This document shows, piece after piece, positions 23,223-35,720 of a stretch of 64,000 nt of DNA. Where the stretch lies: assembly GCA_018398815.1 (NCBI GenBank), contig CM031610.1:35687139-35751138 (forward strand). The letters are read 5' to 3'. Position 1 is the stretch's first letter. The number at the start of each line of letters is the position of its first letter. Both the position numbers and the translations under genes were made by a program. Below the pieces are notes generated by a model, which searched no databases, was not told where the DNA came from, and saw only the letters and a program-made list of their open reading frames with translations. Origin of the DNA: Conus ventricosus. Taxonomy: Eukaryota; Mollusca; Gastropoda; Neogastropoda; Conidae.

Positions 23223-25595
23223 CTCTGTTGTCATAGGTCACTGGGATGCCACGACATTCTTGCATTGTCACAGTAGAAGTGTTGTGACCAGTCCAGTCCT
23301 GTTAGTCGTCAATGCAGGATGTCCTCAGTCTACCTCTGCCACGCCCACCCTCCACTGCAGCCAGTAGAACACATCTTGGACAGGATGTCATGGCTGGCTA
23401 TAAAGCTGCATCAGGTAAACTTACAGCCTTTTGTGACAAGGGTTTCATGTCTGCAAGTCTGTGAATTGACTTACATCCCGACGACTTCCTTTGTACAAGA
23501 TTCCTTGCAGGAGATTAAACGACATGTTTTCTGGACCCTTGGATTATTTTTCTTCGCAACATACAAGACATGTTATCATTGTGCAGTTCTCACAATCAAG
23601 GAGGTCAGTTACCACTGATGTTTCATGGATTGCATGTTCTTGGAGCAGCTGTTGGAGCCGAATGCTTAAATAATTTTAAGTGTTGTCACAATTTGGCCAT
23701 CTTCCTCTGAAAAAAAAAACAACCCCATCTCTGCGAAGAACAGACCTGGGACATCTGAACTGGTCCATTTTTTCCTGTCCGTTCAGCATGACATTTTTTT
23801 TCTGTTTGTTGTCCGGAACTGAGTTACGTGTTGCACCCACTTTTCTAGGAGCTGACTTTCGCTGCCCACGTCGCTGATGCATTTTGTGGTCTGGTGGCAT
23901 GCTCCTTGACACCTGCTTTACAGCCTCACAACACCTGGCTGATGTCAACCGTGAAAGGCAGACTTGAAAAGAGGCCTCCAAACAGTATAAAAGTAGTATG
24001 AAGTCATTAAGTCCTAAAATTGTTTCCTTTTTCTCATCCAGTTGGAACACACACGTACATACAGATAATACAGACGATGCTTTACTTCAGGGAGAATATG
24101 CACATGATTTTTTTTCCCCCTGGACTCAAGTAGAATATAATCTTTGATACTGAATCTCTATTAGAGATATGTGCTTAGGTAATGAATAATTCCAACGATG
24201 ATCACCTAAGATGGAAGATGTTTGATGTGCAGAAACAAATGATCAACAAAGAACCCTTTCCTGAGAGTGAAAAAGTCTACAGGCTTGAAACATTGTCCAC
24301 AGTGTTTCCACCACAAGGAGAATCTGGATTTCATCCTTTGCACATCCCTGTTCAGAAGCCATCGGGAGATATGCAAAAAAGTTCATCCACATCCTTTCAA
24401 GCCGAGGGTATTTCTCAACAGCATGGACCCATGAATGCGTAGCAAGTTGATCAAGCCAAAACAATGTTGAGCATGTACTGTTTGGCAACATCACTGAGGC
24501 ATTACCGCATGACGCTGAAGTAGAACCTGGAAGCTGTGCAGAGCCAAGGCCATTCTGTGTCTCCCTTCTATGGCAATTGGTGGATTCTTCCTGGACCGCA
24601 ATTACCTGAATCAGCGTCTTCAAGCACAAAATACACAGACAGAAAAATGTAGTTGAGGCAGAGGATTCCATTTATTACAAGGGTGTCATCACCTTCCCTA
24701 CATTCCATTCAACACACAAATAAGAAAAACTCTGCAATGTAACGGCTGAAGGCCACGTGAGCTAAAAAAAACACTCTCACAAACAGATTCGACAACCTGT
24801 GCCCCCACTTTAGTGTTTTGACAAGAAATTAGTTCTGACAGCTTGAAAACTGCAAAAAGTGTTTCTTCACTTTCAGTCCACTGGCTGGGAGAACACCTGG
24901 CTCTAAGCGTGTCCTGACGATTCATGCCGGCTTACTACACACCAGGTGATTCTGGACTACTAAGCAGACTGTGCTGTCTTTCAGAGGACAGCCAAATTTC
25001 CTCTGTCCCAAAGACAGCAGAAAATCAAAGGGGAGTGACAGCTGTGGACACTACATCCCTGTTCATCTCCTTCACAAATGACTGGAACCAAGCACAACTA
25101 TACTGCCGGATGTGAAAAGACAGTACATGGCTTTAGGCTGTAGCACAGGAAATTATCCCGGCAAAAATCAGTTTCCACATTTCAAAATCCACTTGGTCAT
25201 CTCTCTCTCTCTGTGGCCACAGCTGATTGTCTCTGGACTACAGATGCCTGAACAGTGCCGTATATTAGAACGCTCATTCATCTAGACTTTCTTCTTCTTT
25301 TCTTTTCATTTATTACTAAAACTGATCCAACAACATTACTCGATAATGTAAGATGGTTTCAGTAAATGCTCATCTTCCAGCTCTGGAGAGATTGTTTCTA
25401 TTTTTTTTTTTCTCTTTACATTACAAAATAAAGCAACACGTACAAGTTAAATGATCAACAGTGAATCAGCTCCTTCCCTCTCTGTCAACCCAATTAAACA
25501 AAAGTACAGTTGGAAAAAAAATGTGAAGGAAATAAAAAAAAACCCAGAGATGATGATCATTTGGCATACAAAATAACTCGACTTCAATCTTAAGA

Positions 25596-25650
25596 TAAGA
25601 TAAGATAATGTTGCTTATAGCCCAGCCGACCGCAAAGGGCCACATCAGGG
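25596..25650 (-). mobile_element. Tail-only LINE insertion, 55 bp, with 14-bp TSD
   Basis: The insert contains only a GATAA pentamer repeat plus the hairpin tail of the RNase H LINE at 26,070-27,540; the two tails match closely. It is bracketed by a perfect 14-bp direct repeat, CTTCAATCTTAAGA, at 25,582-25,595 and 25,651-25,664. This is the signature of target-primed integration that ended almost at once. It lies in intron 1, about 130 bp downstream of the UBA exon. Confidence 0.9.
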
Positions 25651-25777
25651 CTTCAATCTTAAGAACGCAAACTATAAGATCCATATTTCCATCACCGGAA
25701 GTTTCACTAGAAATCACCAATACTTCTTTCAGAGTATTTCTAAAAAACTTTTCTTTCAATTCACTATGAAACTGTAC

Positions 25778-25910
25778 CAATAATGCGTAATTTTTCGATG
25801 GCTTCGGCGATCTGTGCATCAGTGTATCCACTCTCCCGGGCTCTGTGCACAACAGGTATGTCTGGCACAGTGGGTGCAGAACCTTGCTGACTTGAGTTGC
25901 TGGACGGTGG
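25778..25910 (-). CDS. IAP-like E3 ligase, UBA exon (left copy only)
   Basis: A 133-nt exon in phase, with acceptor TGTTCCAG at its 5' side and donor GTACAG after ATTATTG. It encodes a Ser/Gln-rich lead (PPSSNSSQQGSAPTVPDIPV) and then ARESGYTDAQIAEAIEKLRIIG, which aligns with the first two helices of the UBA domain of IAPs. That domain binds ubiquitin chains. It ends in phase 1, which joins the exon at 20,285-20,503 to complete the UBA. The BIR domains expected upstream are not visible; they would lie beyond the LINE or in the unreliable stretch at 28-37 kb. No counterpart exists on the right arm, which starts inside this intron. Confidence 0.75.
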
Positions 25911-26069
25911 CTGGAACACATCATCAGAAAGGAAATGATGAAACAGGTGTACACAAAAAAACATTTAAAAAGTCTTTCTAAATCTGCTCCTGGAGATTCT
26001 TTCCTCTACGTCTTTATTTCATTTATTAATTAAAATTCCCACTTAAGACCTAAATCCATCAATCAATTA

Positions 26070-27540
26070 ATAAGATAAGATAATGTTGCTTATAGCCCAG
26101 CCGACCGCAGAGGGCCACATCAGGGCTGTCACCACGTTAAAATCAACTCACCAGTCATTTAAAAAAAAAATTAAAAAAAACAAAAAAAACTTTCAACAAT
26201 CTCGTTAAATGACATCGTCTACAAACGAACCAGAAACTTTGTTAAAAATCCTTCTTCCGTAAAATCTCAAATCAGATGAAAAATGTTAATTTCTCTCAAA
26301 AACCCAAGGATCACGTCAGGCGGGACATCCCTGAACAGGATCTTCATGGACTCCGCTGTAAAATGTTTGTGTCTCACATCGTGCAAGTCCCAACACTCTA
26401 AAAGAACATGTTTCACTGTGAGTGGCGCATGACATGGAATGCACCACGGAGCTTCTTCACTCTTTAAAGGTACGAATGGGTAAAATACGAATGGCCGGTG
26501 TGCAGCCGGCACAGAACCGTTTCCTCTTTACGACCACCCGACGTAGATGGGAGGAAGTCTTTAAGGTTTGGACGGATCTGAAAGAGTTTGTTATTCGCCT
26601 GTGTGTTCCAATCCTCCTGCCAGAGGTCTCTCACATAATCGTTAATTTTGGGTTTCACATCTGAGCAGGGGATATAAGTGTTGGACAGTTTCTCTCTTGT
26701 GGCGTTCTTGGCTAAACGATCAACCATTTCGTTCCCGCCGATGCCAACATGGCCAGGAACCCAAGCAAGAGTAATGTTGTAACCGTCCGCCTTCAACTTG
26801 CTAAAAAGTTCAAAAAAAAGTAAAAGTTCTGGATGCTGAAGGTTGCGGCCAGCTATGGCCTCCAAAGCTGACAGCGAATCCGACAGAACCAGGAAGTCCC
26901 TCCTCGAAGAATGGGGAGATTATCTTCAAAGCCAGTACTAGAGCAGTAAGTTCAGCAGAATAGACAGAAGCATCTGAATGTATATGTTCCAACAATATCT
27001 GAGAAGGAGCCCCAGGGCAGTAGGCTGCACAGGCCACTCCATCTCAGACTTGGAACCGTCAGTGAAAACTTTTTGATAGGATGGGAATTTGAACAGAGCT
27101 CGGCATACAAAGCCTTGTACGCCAGAGAGCTGGTAGACTCCTTACGGAAAGCTGCGAGATCGAAACGAATCTCTGGTGTGAAAAAGGTCCATGGAGGTTG
27201 ATCCGGAAACTTGGAAAAATCGGAAACTACTCCCAGGTCTATATCTGCATTCCGCACGTGAGGCTGCATACGAAGCCCAAACGGCGGAATACATTTCGGG
27301 TTATTTTCAAACTTACTTTGGAATGGAGGGTCAAAAACACAGTCATAGGCAGGATTCTGCGGTTCTGAGAACAGTCGGATGTAATAATTCAAAGACAGTT
27401 TCAGCCTGCGATTGGACAGTGAAGGTTCACCTGCCTCTGCGTACAGGCTGTACACAGGGGTGGTGCGGAACGCTCCAAGACAGAGACGAAGCCCTTGATG
27501 GTGGATAGGGTCCAAGAGTTTGAGGTAAGATGATCTTTTA
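26070..27540 (-). mobile_element. 5'-truncated LINE with RNase H
   Basis: On the minus strand it starts in the RT thumb (YLKLLDPIHHQGLRLCLGAF), passes through a connector and then RNase H. Catalytic residues are visible: FTDGSKSE near 27,060, SAELTALVLAL near 26,950, WVPGHVGIGGNEMVDRLAK near 26,740. It ends with a CIPCHAPLTVKHVLLEC Cys-His motif near 26,430. A few frameshifts break it. The 3' UTR ends in the CAGCC...GGCTG hairpin, GCTATAAGCAACA and a TTATC pentamer tail at 26,070-26,128. Probably inserted in an intron upstream of the UBA exon. Confidence 0.88.
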
Positions 27541-28090
27541 ATAAAGTTACAAAAAAGCAAAGACATGTGGCTAGCTAGCATGCAAATATCAAGAACTGCT
27601 GCTACATATATAAAACACACACAAACATGCATATATGCACCCAACCACACATATATTCATGAAGCAATGGAAGGGGGAAGGGTGGTAATGACATCACATT
27701 TGAAAACTGAGCATTTATGTATAAAAATGAAATGAAAATATCACAAGGTCCGTTACTTCTTTCCTCTGTAGCCTTTGGCATAGAGGAGAACGACTTAATA
27801 TCTAATATGTTATATGCTTTGAAGTTTGAGTCAATATAAATGAAACTGATACCACCTTTATCCTTGATCAATGTATTGTAATCTGGTAATGAATTCCAAA
27901 AGACCCCTCCTAATTACACAAGGCTTGTTTTACACGACTGGGTTTTTTAATTACACTGTAATCTGTGTGCAAATATTGATTTTAATAATCTTGTCTGTCT
28001 GGAGAAGCAAAGCCATACATTATTTGATACACTGTGATGCTTTATCGTGCTGCACAGTTCATATGTTGTAGGATATTCAGTGTTTAAAAT
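27541..28090. other. No gene recognised
   Basis: AT-rich sequence with a CA-rich patch near 27,615. A minus-strand frame (27,602-27,871) has no known domain. Confidence 0.5.
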
Positions 28091-28621
28091 TTAGTCTCGG
28101 GGAACCAAAATTTGGATTTTGTTTTACAACTTTGTGGTGCTTTTTAAAGGTTTGGCCCAGAAATTGAAAATCTATTTGTACTGCACAGACCCCAGGATTT
28201 CCCAAATACGCGTAGCGGGGAAAATTAAATTGCGAAATGAAAACTTTTTTTCGTTTTTAAAATTATTTTTTAAAGGGGTTTTAGCCCCGGGGAAAGCTTT
28301 TAATTTTCTAAAGAGCTAGAAAGCTTTTGAGTAAATTGCAATGAATAATCTTTAAAAAAGGGTTTGGACCTAAGGAAAGAGTTTGTAATTTTAAAAACCC
28401 GGGAAACTTTGAAAAGCATCTATTTCATGAGTACATGTGTCACTTTTTGTGAAAGTGGTAAGTTTACGAATAAGTTTTTACATATAAACTTATTGTCCTG
28501 ACACATTTGGTCGGTTTCCCTTTTGAGAATGTGATTAAACTCAGTCCATGTGATCACCCTTGAATAAACGTTGCGTGCGTGCGTGCGTGGTGCGTGTGTG
28601 TGTGTGTGTGTGTGTGTGGAA

Positions 28622-29060
28622 ATAGTCGGTTGGTAGAGCCCCGGACTCGAAATCCAGGGTTGGGGATAAATCCCCGCCGGGGCCTTTTTGGGTTACAGGG
28701 GGTTTTTTCCCTTGGGGGTTGTTAACTTTAAATTTCCCGACTCCTTTTCCCCAATGTCCTTGGGTTTGAGACTAAAAAAGAAGTTAGGTTTTTAATGCGC
28801 ATAACTCTTGCACACCTTTAAATCCCTTCACGAATTTTCGGAAGAAAAGGGCCCAGTTTGGTTTTTTGGATGGATAAACGTTACACATAAAAATCCCCCT
28901 TCCCCCAAAGAGGGGTTTATGGTGCCTTAATGGTGGGAAAAAAAAGGGTCATGACAAAAAAACCCCTTTTCCTTTGGGGGTTTGAGGTTTTTTAATACCT
29001 GCCGTCCATATAGGAATTTCCCCACGGAGTTTTCAGCCGGGTACGCAAAGAAAAAGAGCT
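28622..29060 (+). mobile_element. SINE family B, copy with tRNA-like head (smeared)
   Basis: A head resembling TCGGTTGGTAGAGC ... GGACTC ... AATCCCCGCCGG gives A- and B-box-like elements. The body then follows the order of the copy at 22,234-22,580. Many bases appear corrupted by homopolymer smearing. Confidence 0.65.
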
Positions 29061-32000
29061 GAATAAACTTACTTGGGGCAGTCATGGTTGACCGGATAAA
29101 GCTGAGAGGGTTGAATGAATAAATTTATTGTCAATGAAAAGCTGACACTCATAAAGACTTGCCCCACAGACAGAGAAGAAAGAAAAGAAAAAGAGGGGGA
29201 GGAAAGTGAAAAGAGAGGAGAGAAATTTAAAACTAGCCCTGGAAAAGGTACCCTATGACGGACAGACCCTAAAGGTTTGACTTCCCTGTAAATGTCCCCG
29301 CCCAAAGGGGAAATTCCCAGACCCGGGCCCATTTTCCCATGCCCAATTTTTTTAAAAAGGGTCGGGAAGTAAAAAAAAACCCATCTTTTCATATGTTATC
29401 ATAAAATTAAAATTAGCCTTCCCTTTTTCTCAGTATCCAAATTATACGGTCTTTGGATTTCGATTGTTAAAAAAACAACAACAAAAACACTAACACATAA
29501 AAAAGCACTTACTATTTACAAAGTAATAGAAATTTATTCATGTTATATAAAAAAAAAATCTCTCTCTCTTCTCTGGGGTCTCTCTAATGCAACCACACAA
29601 CAAAAAATAAAACTTTTAAACCCACAAGGTTTTTAAAAAAAAAAAACAACCCCCCATGCCTCTAGAAATTCGTTTGTGTTTAAAAGAAAGGACATTCATT
29701 AAAAATTTAAAAAAGGGAAATTTATTTTAAAAAGAAATTTTTGTTTGTGCTGTTTTTCCCCATCATCAAAGGGGCATACCCCCACGTGCTTCCGGTCCCT
29801 TACACAGCCACCCCCCAAAGCATGGGGTTTAAACACCCCTAAAAAACCGCGCTGAATTGGCCCAAAATTCAGTATGGGGTGGTCAAGGGAAATCCCCCAG
29901 AGGGGGAAACTGTTACTCCCAGGTTATTTCAGTGATGCTTGGGAGTAAATGATAAAAAAGGCAACACCCAAAATACGAAAACCCTGGGGTTAGCCTAAAG
30001 CTGATAGGAGTGATTTGTTTCGATTTTTTCTCAGTGGATTAAAAACTTTGAGGTGTAAAACCCGGGTAAAACATGCCGGGGGAAACAAGAATTGAGATGT
30101 GGGGGAAAAAAGATCAAAAAGGGTGCAGAAAACTGGGAAGCTAAAAACTAAAAAAAAAAAACTCACCTACCAAACGGGAGCTCATTTCCCTTTGGTTTAT
30201 TCAAGCCCTCAGCATCTTTTCCCTTGTTTTTGGAAGGAAAAACCCTTTTAGGGACATTAGGGAAAAGGACTGAAAAACCCCCCCCCTTACTTTCTAAATG
30301 AATGTACATGAAATTCTCTATGTTTAATGTCTTCCTATCGGTCTTTTTTCTTTCTCAGAAACGTTTCAAAAAAAGTATTTTTATTATCTTTAAAAAAAGG
30401 GATAAATCATGTTAATAAGGATGAAAAATTAAAAATATAAAGAAGATAAAAAAGGGGGAAAATTTTTGTCAAGTCAAGTAAAAAATGATCTTTATTGGGG
30501 GTTTTAAAAAGAAAAAGCTTTACGTTTTTTTATCTGCCCTCACAAAAAAAAAGAATAAATATCAATTTAAAATTCATGAGGAAAAAAAAAGAAACCCCGA
30601 AGAATGATTTTCCAAAATTTAAAAAAAATATACAATGTAATGAAAAAAAAATGAAAAATAAAAAATTTTTACAATAAAATTTTTTTGAGGACAAAAAAAA
30701 CAACATTTAACATTATCAGACCATGAAAATAAAGACATTTGGGGACAGACGGGGCAGGCGAGAGACAGAAAAAAATTGTCAAAAAAGCTGTAAAAGAATA
30801 AAAAAAACCCAAGGAAGATTTTTAAATTTCATTCAGGTAAAAACCCAAATTTATGGGAACTTTTAAAAAAAAAAAAAAATCAAGAAAAATACAAAGATAG
30901 AGAAAAAAGGGGGAAGAGAATTTTTAAAGTTTATTATGCTAAAGAAAAAAAAAGAGTTTTTGGTATTTTGCGGGAAAAAAAATACCCAGCGTGCAAGTTT
31001 GATTAAAAAATATTTACAAAAACAGAACACACACGAAAAAAAAAAAAAAAAAACACCAGGCAGTTATCAAAAAAAGTAAAATTTAAAATCTAAAAAATAC
31101 ACACCAGTGAAAACCACACACGGGAAAACAAAAATGGCATGCCTTTCCATGAAATTTTCCTTCTTAAATTTTCACACGGGTTTTCCAAATTTGGGTAATA
31201 ATATTTTAAAGTCCCCAAAATAGAAGGGAAAAAACAGCCTCTCCCCCCCCAAACCCCCCCCAACCCCCCCCAAACCCCACTTCCCCCCCCTTAACATTTA
31301 TACCCAAACCCCCCCAAAACCCCCCTTTACCTTTAACCCCCCAAACCCCCCTTATTTTTGAAAAAAAAACCCCCCCTTCTTAAAACGTACCGGGCACCCA
31401 TTTTATTTTTGTCACCAAACCCAAAACTTTTTTTTTGCAACGCCTATTTAACAAGGGGGTTTAAAAAAAAACCCCCAGTAATTTTGGGGGGAATGTTCCC
31501 CCAAAATGGGGACTAAAATTTTTTTTTGGAACCCGTCCTTCCCAAAATTTTTGAAATTTCCAAACCCGGGGAAAGGGCCCCAGGGGGCCCCGACATTTAG
31601 GTGCCCCCCGTCCCCTGCCCTTTTTATGCTAACTAATCTCCCTGGGCATGTTCGTTTTGCCCCAAAGGCCCCAAAAATTTGAAAAAAAGGGATTTAAATT
31701 TTTTTTTGTCCCTTATTTTTTGTTAACAAAAAAATCCCCTGGGAATTCTAACATTTCCATGTGGGGAAAAAACTGTTTCCCCCGGGGTACAGATAAATTT
31801 TGGGCGGCTTGGAAGCATTAAAAGGGTCTTCATAAATTTTTGGGGTCATTCAAAAATCTTTTTAGTCTAATAACCCCAAATTTGCTGGGAAAAGGGGTAA
31901 AGGGGCCCTGACAATGGTTTCAAAAAGTGGTTGGGTTTTAACCATTTTGTCCCGGATTAATAAAAATGGGAAAAAATGGGTGCGAAAAAATTTTTGGGAA

Positions 32001-34945
32001 AAGTGCCCTTTTAAATTTTAAAATATGCACGGGGGAAGCGCACTGGTGGGGGGACGAAACTTTCCCTTCTCCTATGCATATTGCTTTTAATGAGGGGGCA
32101 ACCATCACCACTTTTTTCAAGTTCTCTTTTCAGGGCTCTTTCCCTTTTCTTTGTGCATTTCATTGGGAGGTCACCCAAAGTCCGGGTTTTTGACCCGTTG
32201 TTCATCCATGGGCACATGCACCTGAAGTTCCCAACTTTAATTTTCGCCCCAACCTTGCTCTCCGGGGTTTTAAGGGATGGGTGGATTCCGACAGAGAAGG
32301 GGGGGGGGGGGAAATTTTAAAATTTTTACAGAAGAAAAAAAAAACTGGAATCTGACATTGGGAAAAATTTTAAAATAGGCATGGGAAAATTTTCCCAAAG
32401 AAAAAATTTTTTTTCTTTAGTTAAAATTTTTTCTAGAATTTTATTTGCCTTGGGAAGCAAAAAAGTTTGGTAATCCCCAAAAAAATTTAACTGTGACCAC
32501 ACAATTTAAACCCGGAAAAAAACCCCGGAATTTTTTTAAAATTTTCCCAAAAAATAAGATACACGGGAAAATCAAATTTCATAAAAAAAAAAATTTTGTT
32601 TGCCGATTTTCGTTCCCTGGAACCCCTTCCAAAAAGTGTTTTTTTACCCCTAAAATGTCATGAAAAAAACAATTTTCTGTACAAGAGGGCCCTTTAAAAA
32701 AAAGTCAGGGGGGAGGGCTGACCAGCATAAAACATTTTTGCCGCATACCAAGGGGCCCGTACATTTTGTGGGAATAAAAACACAGAGAGAGAGAGAGAGA
32801 GGGGGGAGGGGGGAGAGAGGAGGATTTGGGTAAAATAAGAAAAAATAATTTTTGCTTAAAAGCCCAAACCCACCCCCCAAAAAGGGCCCCCCAATTTAGG
32901 GCTTCCCCCACGTTTTAAAATTTAACCCCCCAGTATTTAAAAAAAAAAAAAAAAAAAAAAAAATTTCCACATTCATTAAATGGCCCTCGTCTAGAAACCC
33001 CACCAGAAAAATTTGTTTTTTAAAAACTTCAGGGTTCGGTTTCTTTTTTTTGTGCGCCCCCGCGGCATTTTACCGATCGCTTCCCCAAAATTTCCCCTTT
33101 GACTCTGCTTGCCCTGTGTCAAAGGGGCCGGGTTTACCCGGGACCAGTGCGCCCCCCGGGTTTTTACATTTTGGGCCCAACCCCGGGGGGGGGAGGGAAC
33201 CGGGCTAGGACCCCCCGGGGGAAGACAATGTTCATTTTTCCCCTGAATTTTATTGGCTGTTTCTAGCGAAACCATGAAAATTTTGCCAAAACATGTGTAG
33301 GTTTAACCCGTCGCCCCTTTTGGGTTTTCTTTTGGTTTTTTTCCCTTTCTAGGATAGCGAAACGGGCTGTGGGAAAAGGTTTTTTCCCCCAAATTTTGGA
33401 AAAATTTTTTTATGGGGGGATGGGGTTTTATGCCCCCAAAAAAGAAGCCAAAAAAAACTAAAAGGGAGGGCCAAATCTAAAGGGGGTTTTCCCGGGCAAC
33501 CCCCAGCCCCTTTTTACCCGTTTAGGGAATCCCCCCGAAAGATTCAGTCCCGCGATCTCAGCCGGGTGTGGGAGCAGTGTGACAAAGGGGCCCGTGGGAA
33601 AATAGACCCATGTGTTCTAAGGAAAAGTTCCCGTCAAGGGTGACCCTTTCCCTTTTGGGGGTTTTTTGGTATGGGGAGCGGGAAGAGGGCTGTTTGGGGT
33701 GGCCGTTAAAAAAAAAAAAAGGGAAAAAAAAAACGTTTTCCCGTGGGGAAACCCGGGCAAATTTTCCCTTTCAAGTTACCCCTTTGTCGCTATGAGACCG
33801 GCATTGAAACATCAGTTCTGATGAAAGCACAGCGAAGGGAGGGGGAACATGCGGGAAAGGCAAAAAAAAGACCCGGGTTGGCAAGGGGGAAAAAAGCCGG
33901 GGGGGGGGGTTTTAAGGGTTTTTTTGGGTTTTTTTTTTAAAGGGTATGTTTTTTTTTAAGAAAAAAAAAGAAAACCCAAAAAAATGAATTTAAATTTTGA
34001 CTGCAAGTACTGTTCATTAAACCCCATCTGAATTTAAAAACAGAAATAAAGAGAACCCAATTTTTAAATTTTAAAAAAATCGCCAAAAAAATGTTTTAAT
34101 TTTCAAGGGAAAACCCCCTTCGTCGGCCACACTACACAAAAAAAACAAAAAAAGGGTTTAGAGAAATAGGAAGGGCAAGGGGGGGATTTCCCCGAAAAAA
34201 ATTTACAGGTTTTTTTCATTGTTACAATTAAATTGATTTTCTCTTTATTTTCTGTGTTTTTTAAACTTGTTTTTAGGTTGTTTTGGGGGTATGCAAGGAA
34301 AGGGCTTCCAAATTTAAATTTCGCTCACGGGTTTCAGGGGGTTTTTTGCACCTGAAAGTACCGAATTTGAGAAATTGTGGTTGTTTGAGACAAAATCGAT
34401 TCACTAGGATTCTTTAGCTGACGATTTCCTGGAAACCTTTTGTCCCCCTAATTGATGATAAAAATTTTCAGGAAGGCGAAAAAAAAAAAAAAAAAAAAAA
34501 AATCCCCCCGTCATCACCCTTTTTTTTGGGTGACGTACCGGTTTTTAAAAGGGTTTTTACCACAAAAAAGCTTAACATTTTGAGTTGTTTTATCCACTAT
34601 CTTTTGCAGCCCAGCACATTCTTTGGACTGTGTGGCTTGCATGTTTGGCCCCAAGGCAAGGCATTTTTATAGGCCCACAACACACACAACCCCACAAAAC
34701 ACAACCCCACACACAAACACACACTAACAAGAGTTCTTTTTTTTGGGAAAGGGTTTATTAAAATTTTTAATTTAAAGGGGTTTCGCATAGCCCAAAAAAT
34801 TTAAATTTTTTTAAAACCCTTTAAAGGTTTGGGAATGGGGGGCCCCTTGAAAAGTGGGGGGGATTGGGGGAAAAGCCCCCTAGTATTTCTGACCCGGGGT
34901 GAACCCGAATTTTTTCTTCCGGGAAAATTTAAACAAATGAAAAAA

Positions 34946-35720
34946 AGTTAAACTTTCAAAAAATCCCAAGGGTCACATCAGGGGGAAATTCCCTGAAAAA
35001 GGATCTTCATGGGGGCCCCCGCTGTTTAAAAAGTTTGTGTTACATCGTGCAAAGTCCCAAAATTTTAAAAGAACCCTGTTTTTATTTTTGAGTGGTGCAG
35101 GGCATGGAAAAGCACCCCGGAAAGCTTTCACTTTAAAAATTTGGAAAGGGTAAGTTTTTAATTTTAAAATTTTTTTTTTAATTTTTATAAAGGGTTAAAA
35201 GTTAATTTTAAAAAACGAATGGCCCCCCTTTGTGCACCCGGCACAAAACCCCCTCACGAACCCCCCCCTTAATGGGAGGAAGTCCCCAAGGTTTGGCGGG
35301 ATCTGGAAAGAGTTTGTTTTTCGTTTTTGTGTGTTCCAAATTTTCCCTGCCAGGGGTCTCTCAAAATCGTTTTTTTTGGGGTTTCAAATTTTTGAGCAGG
35401 GGATATTTTAAAGTTGGGGGACAGTTTTTCCTTTGTGGCGTTTTTGGCTTAAACAAACAAAACCCTTTTGTTTTCCCCCCGGGTGCAACAGGGCCCCGGA
35501 ACCCCAAACAAAAAGTAATTTTTGTAACCCCCTTTCCCCCTTTAACCCTTTCTAAAAAAAAAAAAAATTTTTAAAAAAAAAAAAAAAATAAAAGTTCTGG
35601 GAAAAACCCGAAGGTTTTTCGGCCCGCTTTTGGCCTCCAAAGTTTACAGCGAATTTCCGACAAGGGGAAAAAGGAAAGAAAATCCCCCCTTTGAAGAATG
35701 GGGGGGGATTTCTTCAAAAC
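34946..35720 (-). mobile_element. Second, smeared copy of the RNase H LINE
   Basis: Same orientation and same order as 26,275-26,960, including the Cys-His end, the RNase H region and the pre-RNase H part. Quality is too poor to judge reading frames. Confidence 0.75.

Larger units (their letters stand above)
16678..24980 (+). repeat. Left arm of inverted duplication
   Basis: Homologous, in reverse complement, to 39,700-53,458. Matched landmarks: 18,854 to 51,266; the RING exon 19,430-19,663 to 46,819-46,584; 20,910-21,311 to 44,930-44,529; 22,809-23,042 to 41,993-41,730; 23,676-24,050 to 41,101-40,733; 24,925 to 39,775. Over about 270 bp near 21.0 kb I counted about five mismatches. It begins exactly at the 100-N gap, and near that edge the similarity is weaker. 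The inner homology fades at about 24,980. Confidence 0.93.
20504..25777 (-). other. Intron 1 of IAP-like gene (left copy), 5.3 kb
   Basis: Inferred from phase-compatible splice sites either side. It holds a piggyBac-like 5' end (21,768-22,222), a truncated SINE (22,234-22,580), a CAT trinucleotide tract (23,165-23,222), a 16-bp palindrome (21,566-21,581) and the 55-bp tail-only insertion (25,596-25,650). Several open frames of 60-142 codons (for example 23,676-24,050 and 24,243-24,671, minus strand) are shared with the right arm only as nucleotide homology. They carry no recognised domain and some are broken on the other arm, so they are not called as exons. Confidence 0.65.

Noticed and set aside
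23676..24050. 124-residue minus-strand frame conserved on both arms
   Set aside because: Intronic by the phase-consistent model; C-terminal parts differ by frameshift between arms and no domain is recognised.
24243..24671. 142-residue minus-strand frame
   Set aside because: Broken on the right arm and within the inferred intron; no recognisable family.
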